A stretch of DNA of 28,208 nucleotides from the NCBI GenBank assembly GCA_964385635.1, contig CAYLPU010000067.1, positions 1 to 28,208 of the forward strand, written 5' to 3'. The position numbers were made by a program, and so were the translations under genes. The notes beneath the pieces were generated by a model, which saw only the letters and a program-made list of their open reading frames with translations, was not told the DNA's origin and did no database searches. The stretch is from CAYLPU01 sp964385635. Lineage in GTDB: Bacteria; Chloroflexota; Anaerolineae; B4-G1. Positions 8,101-15,311 of this stretch are shown here, one piece after another. The stretch's first letter is position 1. Each line of letters starts with the position of its first letter.

Positions 8101-8122
8101 GGCGCGGTAGCCGTGCCCCTAC
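8097..8122. repeat. Palindrome carrying the stop codons of two convergent genes
   Basis: GTAGGG...CCCTAC arms with an inner CGCGG/CCGTG stem (one bulged base). The plus-strand TAG (8098-8100) ends the LysM gene and the minus-strand TAG (8119-8121) ends murA. Its core matches the palindrome at 2737-2759. It may act as a weak bidirectional terminator, but there is no T tract. Confidence 0.6.
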
Positions 8123-9408
8123 GAGGACGGGCAGTTAATGCGCTTGATCCTGGCCCCCAACGGGCGTAGTTTGTCCTCCACTCGCTCATAGCCCCGGTCA
8201 ATCTGGCGAATGTTACGGATAGTGCTCTGTCCCTCGGCGCAGAAGGCCGCGATGAGGAGCGCCATGCCGGCGCGGATGTCAGGGCTTTCCGCCTCCTCGC
8301 CGTGGAGTGCCGATGGGCCCTGCACCACGCACCGGTGGGGGTCACAAAGGATGATGCGTGCCCCCATCGCGATCAGTTTGTCCACGAAGTAGAGGCGGCT
8401 TTCAAACATCTTCTCGTGGATCAACACAGTGCCTTTGGATTGAGAGGCCAGGACGATGGCGATGCTCATCAGGTCGGCGGGGAAGCCCGGCCAGGGCGCG
8501 TCGGCAATGGAGGGAATGGCCCCGCCCACGTCCGGGACGATGGTGAGGGACTGCTCGGCGGGCACGAATACGTCCTGCCCCCGCACCTCGAACCGCACTC
8601 CCAGCCGCTCGAATACCAGGCTGACCATGCGCAGGTGCTCGAGAGCAGCGTTTTTGATGAGCAATTCGCCGCCGGTCACCGCGGCCAGGGCGATGTAACT
8701 CCCCACCTCCATGTAGTCCGGGCCGATGGTGTACTCCCCGCCGCCCAGCCGGTCCACTCCGTGGATGGTGAGCGTATTGGAGCCGATGTTCTCAATCTGC
8801 GCCCCTAGCCGGCACAGCATGTGACATAGGTCCTGTACGTGGGGCTCACAGGCCGCGTTGCGGATGATAGTCGTGCCGCTGGCGAGCGTCGCGGCCATAA
8901 TGGTGTTCTCGGTACCGGTGACGCTGGCCTCGTCCAGCAGGATGTCGGCCCCGCGCAGTCGCTCACCGTGCAGGCAAAAGGCGCCGTCGGTGTCCAGGTC
9001 TGCCCCCAGCGCGCCCAACGCCAGGAAGTGCGTGTCCGCCCGTCGTCGCCCGATGACGTCGCCGCCGGGTCGGGGTAAATGGACCGCGCCCGTACGGGCG
9101 AGCATCGGTCCGGCCAGTGTGATGGAGCCCCGGATGAGCCCGAACAGTTCGTGGTTCAACTTGGATGTGCGAATCTCGCGGGCGTGTACCCGCCAGGTGT
9201 GGGGCTTCAGTTTTTCGATGGAGACTCCGACATCGGAGAGCAGTTCCCCCATTGTCTCAATGTCCCCAATGGCCGGTAGGTTGTGCAGCGTGACGGGCTC
9301 GTCGGTCAGCAGGCAGGCGGCAAGTAGCGGCAGCGCTGCGTTCTTGTTCCCGCTGGGGGTTACGGTGCCGGAGAGGGGGTGTCCACCCTCAATGACAAAT
9401 TTCTCCAT
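8119..9408 (-). CDS. murA: UDP-N-acetylglucosamine 1-carboxyvinyltransferase, Asp-type MurA
   Basis: A 429-aa cytosolic enzyme that transfers enolpyruvate from PEP to UDP-GlcNAc, the first committed step of peptidoglycan synthesis. Landmarks: SGNKNAALPLL with the active-site lysine (K22), GGDVIGRRRADTH (residues 115-126), PWPGFPADLM with the catalytic Asp, and DRGYERVEDKLRPLGA near the C-terminus. The residue matching E. coli Cys115 is Asp (D117 in PGGDVIG). Asp at this position is known in naturally fosfomycin-resistant MurA, such as that of mycobacteria and chlamydiae. Start ATG 9408 has AAGGAG 8 bases upstream. The stop codon lies within a palindrome shared with the convergent LysM gene. 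A close relative outside the MurA family (EPSP synthase) is excluded by the GNKNA and DRGYER motifs. Confidence 0.9.
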   Translation of the reverse strand: MEKFVIEGGHPLSGTVTPSGNKNAALPLLAACLLTDEPVTLHNLPAIGDIETMGELLSDVGVSIEKLKPHTWRVHAREIRTSKLNHELFGLIRGSITLAGPMLARTGAVHLPRPGGDVIGRRRADTHFLALGALGADLDTDGAFCLHGERLRGADILLDEASVTGTENTIMAATLASGTTIIRNAACEPHVQDLCHMLCRLGAQIENIGSNTLTIHGVDRLGGGEYTIGPDYMEVGSYIALAAVTGGELLIKNAALEHLRMVSLVFERLGVRFEVRGQDVFVPAEQSLTIVPDVGGAIPSIADAPWPGFPADLMSIAIVLASQSKGTVLIHEKMFESRLYFVDKLIAMGARIILCDPHRCVVQGPSALHGEEAESPDIRAGMALLIAAFCAEGQSTIRNIRQIDRGYERVEDKLRPLGARIKRINCPSS

Positions 9409-9437
9409 CCTCGTTACTCCTTAATTCTTTCAGCCAT

Positions 9438-10325
9438 TCATCGCCACCGCAGCACTACAGGGTCGCCTGGTTGCAGCCCCAGCCTCCGGACGGCGCTTCC
9501 CTCGCGCACCGCGATCTCCAGGTGGGCCTCGCTGCCCACCAGGGCCAGCACCTGACCGCGCTCGACCTCGGCGTAGGTGTGGTGCACGCTGGTGATTTCC
9601 TGCCCAGCCACCACAACCACAGCCGCATCAGCCTTGAAGTGTACTCGTCCTCTGCCTCCCACGATTCGTCGATCCGCCGACTCGCTGTTTCGTTTTCCTG
9701 CCTCCTGAAAGGCCGGTTCGAGCGAAAGTTCGTCCCTATCCCACATCAGTCGCCCGATGCTGGTGATCACGTTGCCGAAGCGGTCGGCATGTAGCACCTC
9801 GCCGGTGATGCCGTCGGGGGTTATCTCCAGGCGGGGCAGCGGGAAGGTGACCGGGTCGGGCGCGGGCGGGCCGAGGGCTGTGATGGGGATGCCGGCTGCC
9901 AGGTGTGCGGCGGCAGGGGCGAAGACGTCGCGCCCGTGGAAGGTGTGGCTGACTTCGGTGAGGCGGTAGCGCGGATCGGACAGTTCCACCAGCGTCTCGA
10001 CCGGCTCACAGGCCATTACGTAACTGAACACGCCATTGTCGGGCCCGACGAAATAGCCCGTTGGCGTGCGCAGAGCGATGGGCCGTCGTGCGCTCCCCAC
10101 GCCAGGGTCCACCACGACGAGATGCACGGTGTGCGGCAGGAAAAAGGGGTAGGCCGTGTAGAGCACGTAGGCAGCCTGGCGGACGTTCTGCGGCGCGATT
10201 TCGTGGGAGATGTCAACCAATTGGGCATGGGGGACGATGCTGAGAATGACACCTTTCATCGTCCCCACGTAGCCATCGGCCGTGCCGAAGTCGGTCATGA
10301 GTGTGACAAGCGGTATTCGTTTCAC
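9438..10325 (-). CDS. SAM hydroxide adenosyltransferase (DUF62 family)
   Basis: A 295-aa member of the SAM-dependent chlorinase/fluorinase fold family. Ordinary bacterial members hydrolyse S-adenosylmethionine to adenosine and methionine. Visible family blocks are LMTDFGTADGYVGTMKG near the start, VVDPGVGSARRPI, FVGPDNGVFSYV, FHGRDVFAPAAAHLA and the C-terminal domain block HADRFGNVITSI. The Asp-Arg-His set expected of the hydroxide-using type appears present. The start is GTG 10325 with no clear Shine-Dalgarno; an internal ATG (10298) would cut into the conserved N-terminus. It lies between murA and yjbQ on the same strand, and no functional link is evident. Confidence 0.85.
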   Translation of the reverse strand: MKRIPLVTLMTDFGTADGYVGTMKGVILSIVPHAQLVDISHEIAPQNVRQAAYVLYTAYPFFLPHTVHLVVVDPGVGSARRPIALRTPTGYFVGPDNGVFSYVMACEPVETLVELSDPRYRLTEVSHTFHGRDVFAPAAAHLAAGIPITALGPPAPDPVTFPLPRLEITPDGITGEVLHADRFGNVITSIGRLMWDRDELSLEPAFQEAGKRNSESADRRIVGGRGRVHFKADAAVVVVAGQEITSVHHTYAEVERGQVLALVGSEAHLEIAVREGSAVRRLGLQPGDPVVLRWR

Positions 10326-10401
10326 GGGTGGTCAATTCTACCCCGATCCGCCCGTCTGTGCAAGTCCCCAGGCTCCGGGATTTCGAGTGGGTTTGCGCTC
10401 A

Positions 10402-10821
10402 CTACTCGCCGATGATTTTGACCAGTACGCGCTTCCTACGACCGCCGTCGAACTCACCGTAGAAAATCTGTTCCCACGGGCCAAAGTCCAGGCGACCATC
10501 CGTGACCGCTACAACGACCTCACGACCCATGACTTGTCTCTTCAGGTGGGCGTCGGCATTGTCCTCGCCGGTTCGGTTGTGACGATAGTGGCCGATGGGC
10601 TCGTGGGGGGCCAGTTCCTCTAACCAATCCTCATAATCCTGATGGAGTCCGCGTTCATCGTCGTTAATGAAGACCGAAGCAGTGATGTGCATAGCGTTGA
10701 CCAAAGCCAGTCCCTCACGGACACCGCTTTCACGCAAACACGCTTCAACTTTGGGAGTGATGTTAATGAATGCCCGACGCCCAGGGACATTGAACCATAG
10801 CTCTTTTCGATAGGCTTTCAT
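10402..10821 (-). CDS. YjbQ family protein (UPF0047)
   Basis: A 139-aa protein spanning the whole UPF0047/YjbQ domain, with HITASVFINDDERG, GHYRHNRTGEDNADAHLKRQVMG and the end block FGPWEQIFYGEFDGGRRKRV. The family is often named secondary thiamine-phosphate synthase because some members show weak activity of that kind, but its main role is unsettled. Conserved His and Asn/Asp residues line a probable metal site. The start is ATG 10821 with GGAGG 12 bases upstream, a little far. It lies 76 bases upstream of the SAM hydrolase gene on the same strand, so the two could be co-transcribed. Confidence 0.85.
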   Translation of the reverse strand: MKAYRKELWFNVPGRRAFINITPKVEACLRESGVREGLALVNAMHITASVFINDDERGLHQDYEDWLEELAPHEPIGHYRHNRTGEDNADAHLKRQVMGREVVVAVTDGRLDFGPWEQIFYGEFDGGRRKRVLVKIIGE

Positions 10822-10927
10822 AAGGGGTTGTTCCTCCGATCTCGAACATAGTTCTCCAAGTGGGAAATCACCAGGTGAGAGCTCTTGCCCTGTTCATGTG
10901 GGTTGAGTTTCAGTCGCTGATGTGGAT

Positions 10928-12283
10928 CTACCTGCGCCGGCGGGTGGTCTTCTTCCGGCGCGGGGCGCCGCCCCGGTAGGCGGGGGCCAGGATGGCGAAG
11001 GGAGTGCAGCGGCTCACATCCAGCATGCGCGTCGCCAGCCGGGGGTCAAGTTCCTCGATGGGAGTGGCAGTGGTGATGACGGTCGGCAGGCGGGCGTTGT
11101 AACGATAGTCGAAAACCTGGTACAGTTTCTCTCGCGCCCACGGCGTGGCCGATTCGGTGCCCAGGTCATCGAGGATGAGCAAGGGGGCGCGGCGCACTTC
11201 CTCGAACTGTTGGTAGAAGGTGATCGTGCTCTGGGGGTTGAAGGTGGCCCGCAGGTGGTCCAGCAGGTCTGGGACGACGACGAACAGGGCCGGGTGTCCC
11301 TGTGCCACGTGGTAGTTGGCGATGGCGGCGGCCAGGTGGGTCTTGCCACAGCCGTATGTGCCGGTGAAGACCAGCCAGTCGCCAGGCGCCTCGGCAAAAC
11401 CGCGGGCGATGTCGAAGGCCCGTTTGAGGTTCTCCTCCTCCTCACGGGGCAATTCTCCCTTGCGCGGGTCGAGGTTCTCGAAGGTCTGATGGGTGTGCAG
11501 GCTCAGGCTGCTCAGGTCCGACTGATCCGGCGATATGCCTGCCCGCCGGTAGTCGGGGGCCAGGATGGTGACAATTTTCGTCAGGCTGAGGTCCACCAGG
11601 CGGGAGCGGAGCCGCAGGGGAATTTCCTCCAATTCGTGGTTGGTGGTGATGACGGTAGGCAGGTGGGCGTTGTAGCGATAGTTAAAAATCTGGAACAGTT
11701 TCTCCTGCGCCCAGGGAGTGCTGCTTTCGGTGCCGAGGTCGTCGAGGATGAGGATCGGGGCGGTGCGTATCTCCTCAAAACGCTCGTTGTAACCGGCTGG
11801 GCTGGTGGGGGCGAAACTGGCACGGAGGTGGTCCAGCAGGTCGGGAACGGTGATGAAGAGCACCGGCTGGCCGCGTTCGACGCAATCGTTGGCGATGGCG
11901 GCAGCCAGGTGAGTCTTGCCGCAGCCGTAACCGCCTTTCAACACCAGCCATCCCTCCGGCTTCTTGGCAAAGGCCCAGGCCTCCTCGTAGGCCCAGCGCA
12001 GGTTGACTTGCTTATCGGACGGCATGCCGTGTCCTTCGGGGATGAAGGTCTCGAAGGTCATACGGGCCAGGATCCCCAGGTCACTTAACGTGCGCAGCGC
12101 AGCCACACGCCGTTGGGCCAGTTCGGCCAGACGGCAGGTGCAGGGGATGAGTTTTCCGAAGTCGGGATGGCCGACAGGCACGTCCGCCCGCAGGTAGCCA
12201 ACCCCTTTGCAGATCGGGCAGGTCTCTCCTGTTTCCTGCTTTCTGTCCCTTGCTTTCTGCTCAGTGCTCGATGTACTCGCCAT
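10928..12283 (-). CDS. DnaC/DnaI-like helicase-loader protein with two tandem AAA+ ATPase domains
   Basis: A 451-aa protein. Residues 22-50 hold a four-Cys zinc site (CPICKG...CTC). AAA+ domain 1 has Walker A GGYGCGKT (117-124), Walker B LILDDLG (178-184), sensor-1 TTNHELEE and an Arg-finger-like RLRSRLVD. AAA+ domain 2 repeats it: Walker A GTYGCGKTH (308-316), Walker B LILDDLG (~369-375), then TTATPIEE, where the sensor-1 Asn is Ala, and RLATRMLD. The tail is highly basic. Standard DnaC/DnaI/IstB proteins have a single domain. It probably loads replicative helicase, or acts with transposition, together with the DnaD-domain protein whose 3' end it overlaps. ATG 12283 follows AAGGGG at short spacing; ATG 12340, after GGGGAGG, is an alternative adding 19 residues. 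Confidence 0.8.
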   Translation of the reverse strand: MASTSSTEQKARDRKQETGETCPICKGVGYLRADVPVGHPDFGKLIPCTCRLAELAQRRVAALRTLSDLGILARMTFETFIPEGHGMPSDKQVNLRWAYEEAWAFAKKPEGWLVLKGGYGCGKTHLAAAIANDCVERGQPVLFITVPDLLDHLRASFAPTSPAGYNERFEEIRTAPILILDDLGTESSTPWAQEKLFQIFNYRYNAHLPTVITTNHELEEIPLRLRSRLVDLSLTKIVTILAPDYRRAGISPDQSDLSSLSLHTHQTFENLDPRKGELPREEEENLKRAFDIARGFAEAPGDWLVFTGTYGCGKTHLAAAIANYHVAQGHPALFVVVPDLLDHLRATFNPQSTITFYQQFEEVRRAPLLILDDLGTESATPWAREKLYQVFDYRYNARLPTVITTATPIEELDPRLATRMLDVSRCTPFAILAPAYRGGAPRRKKTTRRRR

Positions 12284-12938
12284 ATTCCCCTTCGATATAA
12301 CGTCGCCGATCTGCCTCACGAGGCCGCCGACCTGTCTCATCTCCCCTCCCCCGGGTGCGCCAGCGCTCCAGGATGGCGCGAATGTACTTCCAACTGCGCT
12401 TGTTAAGTGACACTGCCTCACGGAACGCATCCTCGATCCAATCGGGCGGGTAGGCTTGCTCCGCCTCGCGCAGTTCGTCGGCGATGAGCGGCGTGAGCAG
12501 GCCGATGTTCTGTTCGTACAGGGTGAAGACGTTGGGCCGTCCAGCCGATTCGAGTTCGTCGGGCCACTCACCGCGCGCGATGGCCTCGACTGCGGCGCGC
12601 CCTCTGGGCGTGTTGGCGAAGTAGAGCTCCTCGGTCGTCTCCCCGATGGAGGCCTCGGTCCGCAGCAGCGTCCCGCGCTCGACGGCGCGTTCCAACGTGC
12701 CGCTCAACATTTCGGCGGGTGCATCGCCCAGGCCAGAAAGGAGCGCCTGGTCGGATGCTAATTCGGCGCGGCGCAGGTAGCGCACCTTGCCCCGCTGCCG
12801 TCCCAGCCGCCATAGCACGTGCAGCGTGAGTTTCAGTTCGGCCAGGTCGTCAATGAGCGGGATGAGTTCGGTGAAGACCGGCTCAGGGATGCTGACGCTG
12901 CGGACTTTGCCGGGCGGGAAACCGCTGAAGGTCCTCAT
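12261..12938 (-). CDS. DnaD-domain primosome protein
   Basis: A 225-aa protein. The N-terminal ~120 residues look like the winged-helix region of DnaD/DnaB-type initiators (ELKLTLHVLWRLGRQRGKVRYLR). Residues ~140-195 match the DnaD C-terminal domain (NIGLLTPLIADELREAEQ...PDWIEDAFREAVSLNKRSWKYIRAILERW). The tail is basic with a YIEGEYGEYIEH end. Such proteins bind DNA and help recruit the helicase loader, which fits the overlapping DnaC-like gene just downstream (23 bases of overlap from ATG 12283). The start ATG overlaps the stop of the beta-helix gene (ATGA). The Shine-Dalgarno GAGG is 13 bases upstream, which is weak, so translation may be coupled. Confidence 0.8.
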   Translation of the reverse strand: MRTFSGFPPGKVRSVSIPEPVFTELIPLIDDLAELKLTLHVLWRLGRQRGKVRYLRRAELASDQALLSGLGDAPAEMLSGTLERAVERGTLLRTEASIGETTEELYFANTPRGRAAVEAIARGEWPDELESAGRPNVFTLYEQNIGLLTPLIADELREAEQAYPPDWIEDAFREAVSLNKRSWKYIRAILERWRTRGRGDETGRRPREADRRRYIEGEYGEYIEH

Positions 12939-14095
12939 GGTTCGGTTCTTTCCTCAACTATATTCTCGTCGTTCGCGAAAACATAGTTGTCCTTGATACT
13001 CACGATGGATGGCCCCGCATTTTCTTCAGAGAGCGGGGATACATCCCTTGTAAAAGAACCTGGATCGGGCCCGCCTATGAATACTCCTACATCATTTCCT
13101 GTTACCGTGTTTCCCTGAAGTGTTACATCTCTGCAGTTTCTAATATCGATCCCATTCTCATTGTTATCAAGAATCGTATTATCTCTCACAGTGATACCGG
13201 AGCAATCCTCGATCTTTATTCCGTGTTCCCATCCATTGCTCCATTCTTCAGACACATTCCGGTTTTTCGGAAATACCTCTATCGGGTGGCCGCTCTCACT
13301 CACGTGGTTGTTCTCTATGAGAATGTTAGCATCCCAGGAGTTGTATTCTATGTTTATTCCCGCCCAAGCCGTTCTTGTGATTATGTTGTTGTATATTCTG
13401 CTCTCATCTTTTGCATCAGACCAGTCTTCGAAGTTTATGGCATCCTCAATGTTCATGAAGAATATGTTGTCATAGATGTGCACTGTTGTTTCACCTTGTT
13501 CTGGTATGAAGTGAACCAGAATTCCATGCGGGAAGTTGTATCTGAACAGGTTGCCTGAAATTTCGCCGGAACTCTTGTACATTGCAATCGCATTGTGTTG
13601 GTAATTGTCGTTAAAAATGTTGTCCTCTATTTTTATGTTCTGGCTCTCTCCGATGACTATCCCGACAGCGTTGTTTCTTATGTGATTATGCCTGAGGACA
13701 ATGTTCCTGGAAGCACTAACAACTACTGCCGCTTCCTCGTAAACAGGATAGTCTCTGACGACGTTGTCTGAGAAAACGATATCCGATACGAGTTCAAGGA
13801 ATATCCTGGAGTTTATGAACTCGCTTCTCGTTATGCTTATTCCAGATCCCTTTACGAATACAGTGCATCCCTCAAATCTGGCCAAATCTGTATCAGAACT
13901 GATCAATATTTCCCCTCCGCTGCATCTATTCTGAAGATTGCTGGGCAAGGAGACGGGTTCAGGTTCACGCACATTTGGGGGTTGGGGTATAGGATATTCA
14001 ATTTCACCACTGTCTGAACGTTCTGATATGTGAGTACAACTACTTGTCAACGGAACAGTTAGAATCAGTCCAACTAGAATACAATACAATAACAT
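12935..14095 (-). CDS. Secreted right-handed parallel beta-helix (NosD-like) protein, probably acquired
   Basis: A 386-aa protein with an N-terminal hydrophobic export segment ending in PLTSSC, which may be an imperfect lipobox. A Pro-rich spacer follows, then many parallel beta-helix repeats with stacked Asn residues (RNIVLRHNHIRNNAVG, NIKIEDNIFNDN, GITVRDNTILDNNENG, DVTLQGNTVTGNDVG). Such folds are found in NosD, pectin-lyase-like and periplasmic copper-binding proteins; no catalytic set stands out, so the function is open. Base composition is clearly more AT-rich than the neighbours and codon use differs, which suggests transfer. ATG 14095 is preferred over TTG 14098. Its stop overlaps the dnaD-like start by four bases (ATGA). 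Confidence 0.7.
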   Translation of the reverse strand: MLLYCILVGLILTVPLTSSCTHISERSDSGEIEYPIPQPPNVREPEPVSLPSNLQNRCSGGEILISSDTDLARFEGCTVFVKGSGISITRSEFINSRIFLELVSDIVFSDNVVRDYPVYEEAAVVVSASRNIVLRHNHIRNNAVGIVIGESQNIKIEDNIFNDNYQHNAIAMYKSSGEISGNLFRYNFPHGILVHFIPEQGETTVHIYDNIFFMNIEDAINFEDWSDAKDESRIYNNIITRTAWAGINIEYNSWDANILIENNHVSESGHPIEVFPKNRNVSEEWSNGWEHGIKIEDCSGITVRDNTILDNNENGIDIRNCRDVTLQGNTVTGNDVGVFIGGPDPGSFTRDVSPLSEENAGPSIVSIKDNYVFANDENIVEERTEP

Positions 14096-14100
14096 CAACC

Positions 14101-14129
14101 AGTATACCCTATTGTTCCTTTGTCTGCAA
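14101..14129 (-). promoter_or_regulatory. Possible promoter placing a leaderless start on the beta-helix gene
   Basis: On the minus strand TTGCAG (14124-14129), a 17-base spacer and TATACT (14101-14106). The -10 ends 5 bases before ATG 14095, so transcription would begin at or next to the start codon. There is no convincing Shine-Dalgarno. The -35 is weak. Confidence 0.35.
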
Positions 14130-14185
14130 TTCCATTTCGCAATAGGCGGCCTGACTGTGCCCAGTACGACCTACAACCATAACGC

Positions 14186-14533
14186 TCACTTGGCTAATAG
14201 CGTATTGAGTTTTTGCAGCACCTCGGCTATCGTTGCAGATGGTAATTTGCCCGCTAGCTCGGCCTCGCGGACACGCCAATCTAAACTCTTGACTTGGTCG
14301 GCCAAAATCACTCCACTGATATCTAACCCACTGGGTATCCGCACCTCAAACGGATATCCCTTGATTTGCCTCGTGATGGGACAGAGAATCGCCAACCCCA
14401 CCTTGCCATTGTAAGCAGCCGGTGAGAGCACCACAGCAGGCCGCCGCCCCGCTTGCTCATGCCCCGCCTGTGGATTAAAGGTAATCCAGACGACGTCACC
14501 GCGTTCGAGAATGTGTGCCACTGGACTTACCAC
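14186..14533 (-). CDS. mazF: MazF/PemK-type mRNA interferase toxin
   Basis: A 115-aa toxin of the PemK/MazF family, a ribosome-independent endoribonuclease that cuts mRNA at short sequences. Family blocks are RGDVVWITFNPQAGHEQAGRRPAVVLS at the N-terminus, the conserved CPITRQIKGYPFEV, and SGVILADQVKSLDWR with the catalytic-region Asp/Gln. It starts at GTG 14533, which overlaps the end of the antitoxin gene, with AGGGA upstream at good spacing. This is the usual antitoxin-first arrangement. The length and motifs look intact. It lies between the beta-helix gene and the tandem repeat array. Confidence 0.88.
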   Translation of the reverse strand: MVSPVAHILERGDVVWITFNPQAGHEQAGRRPAVVLSPAAYNGKVGLAILCPITRQIKGYPFEVRIPSGLDISGVILADQVKSLDWRVREAELAGKLPSATIAEVLQKLNTLLAK

Positions 14534-14769
14534 ACTTCTTTCCCTACCGCAGGGCCGGTCTCGATTTCACCGTGCAAATTGTCTTCGGTCACTTGCGCCA
14601 ACAGATGTTCGAGGGTCAAGACGGGCTCGACAACCGGCACGATGACCAGCCGTCCATTCACCAGTGACATCTCAACTGGCGAATTGCGCTGCAACCCGAT
14701 TTCAGTGGCGAAAGGTTTGGGAATGCGTAGAGCCAGGCTGTTGCCCCATTTTTGCACTCGCGTTCTCAT
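14527..14769 (-). CDS. mazE: MazE-type antitoxin (AbrB/SpoVT fold)
   Basis: An 80-aa antitoxin. Residues 1-45 form a swapped-hairpin AbrB DNA-binding domain (RTRVQKWGNSLALRIPK..., then VEMSLVNGRLVIVPV). The acidic C-terminus (EHLLAQVTEDNLHGEIETG) should wrap around MazF. ATG 14769 is supported by AAAGGAG 8 bases upstream. In-frame open sequence upstream of it comes from the repeat array and is not part of the gene. MazE-MazF complexes usually repress their own promoter; no clear operator was identified here. Confidence 0.87.
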   Translation of the reverse strand: MRTRVQKWGNSLALRIPKPFATEIGLQRNSPVEMSLVNGRLVIVPVVEPVLTLEHLLAQVTEDNLHGEIETGPAVGKEVW

Positions 14770-14830
14770 GGCAATGTCTCCTTTCATGTATCTACTAAGA
14801 AGATACACCAACTTCCGGTTCTTGTCAAGC

Positions 14831-15311
14831 CACACTTTTGGAGTCCAGGCTTTAGCCGGATTCTGCGTGAATATCCGTTGTTGCGGGTTCTTGAACCACG
14901 AAACACACGAAAGGGCACGAAAAGCGCGAAAGCCTTTCGTGCCTTTCGCGTTCTTTCGCGACTTTCGTGGTCCAGCAGGTTGGTGGTGATGCCCGAAGCA
15001 CACTTTTGGAGTCGAGGCTCTAGCCGGGTTCTGCGTGAATATCCGTGGTTGCGGGCTCTTGGACCACGAAACACACGAAGCGGCACGAAAAGCGCGAAAG
15101 CCTTTCGCGTCCTTTCGCGTCCTTTCGCGACTTTCGTGGTCCAGCGGGTTGGTGGTGATGCCCGAAGCACACTTTTGGAGTCCAGGCTTTAGCCGGATTC
15201 TGCGTGAATACCCGTGGTTGCGGACTCTTGGACCACGAAACACACGAAAGGGCACGAAAAGCGCGAAAGCCTTTCGTGCCTTTCGCGTCCTTTCGCGATT
15301 TTCGTGGTTCA
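14831..15311. repeat. Tandem array of three ~168-bp units, each with a long imperfect palindrome
   Basis: Units begin with CACACTTTTGGAGTC at 14831, 14999 and 15168 (periods 168 and 169). Each holds a head (GGAGTCCAGGCTTTAGCCGG), a middle (TGCGTGAATATCCGT...) and an ~80-base palindrome from GACCACGAAACACACGAA to TTTCGCGACTTTCGTGGTCC. The third unit ends at the palindrome, exactly against the TGA stop of the downstream-oriented oxidoreductase gene (15309-15311). The ~540 bases 14770-15308 hold no credible gene: open frames there are by-products of the repeat. A lone head fragment lies at 1722-1748. Confidence 0.85.

Noticed and set aside
10922..12088. A long open frame (388 codons) on the plus strand
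   Set aside because: It is antisense to the double-AAA+ gene, is rich in Gly/Val/Gln from codon mirroring, and has no recognisable domain.
12284..12571. N-terminal extension of the double-AAA+ protein to 12571
   Set aside because: It lies inside the DnaD-domain gene in another frame and reads as low-complexity Ser/Arg/Pro text.
14831..15311. CRISPR array
   Set aside because: The period is ~168 bases, the units are similar along their whole length, and there are no unique spacers or nearby cas genes.
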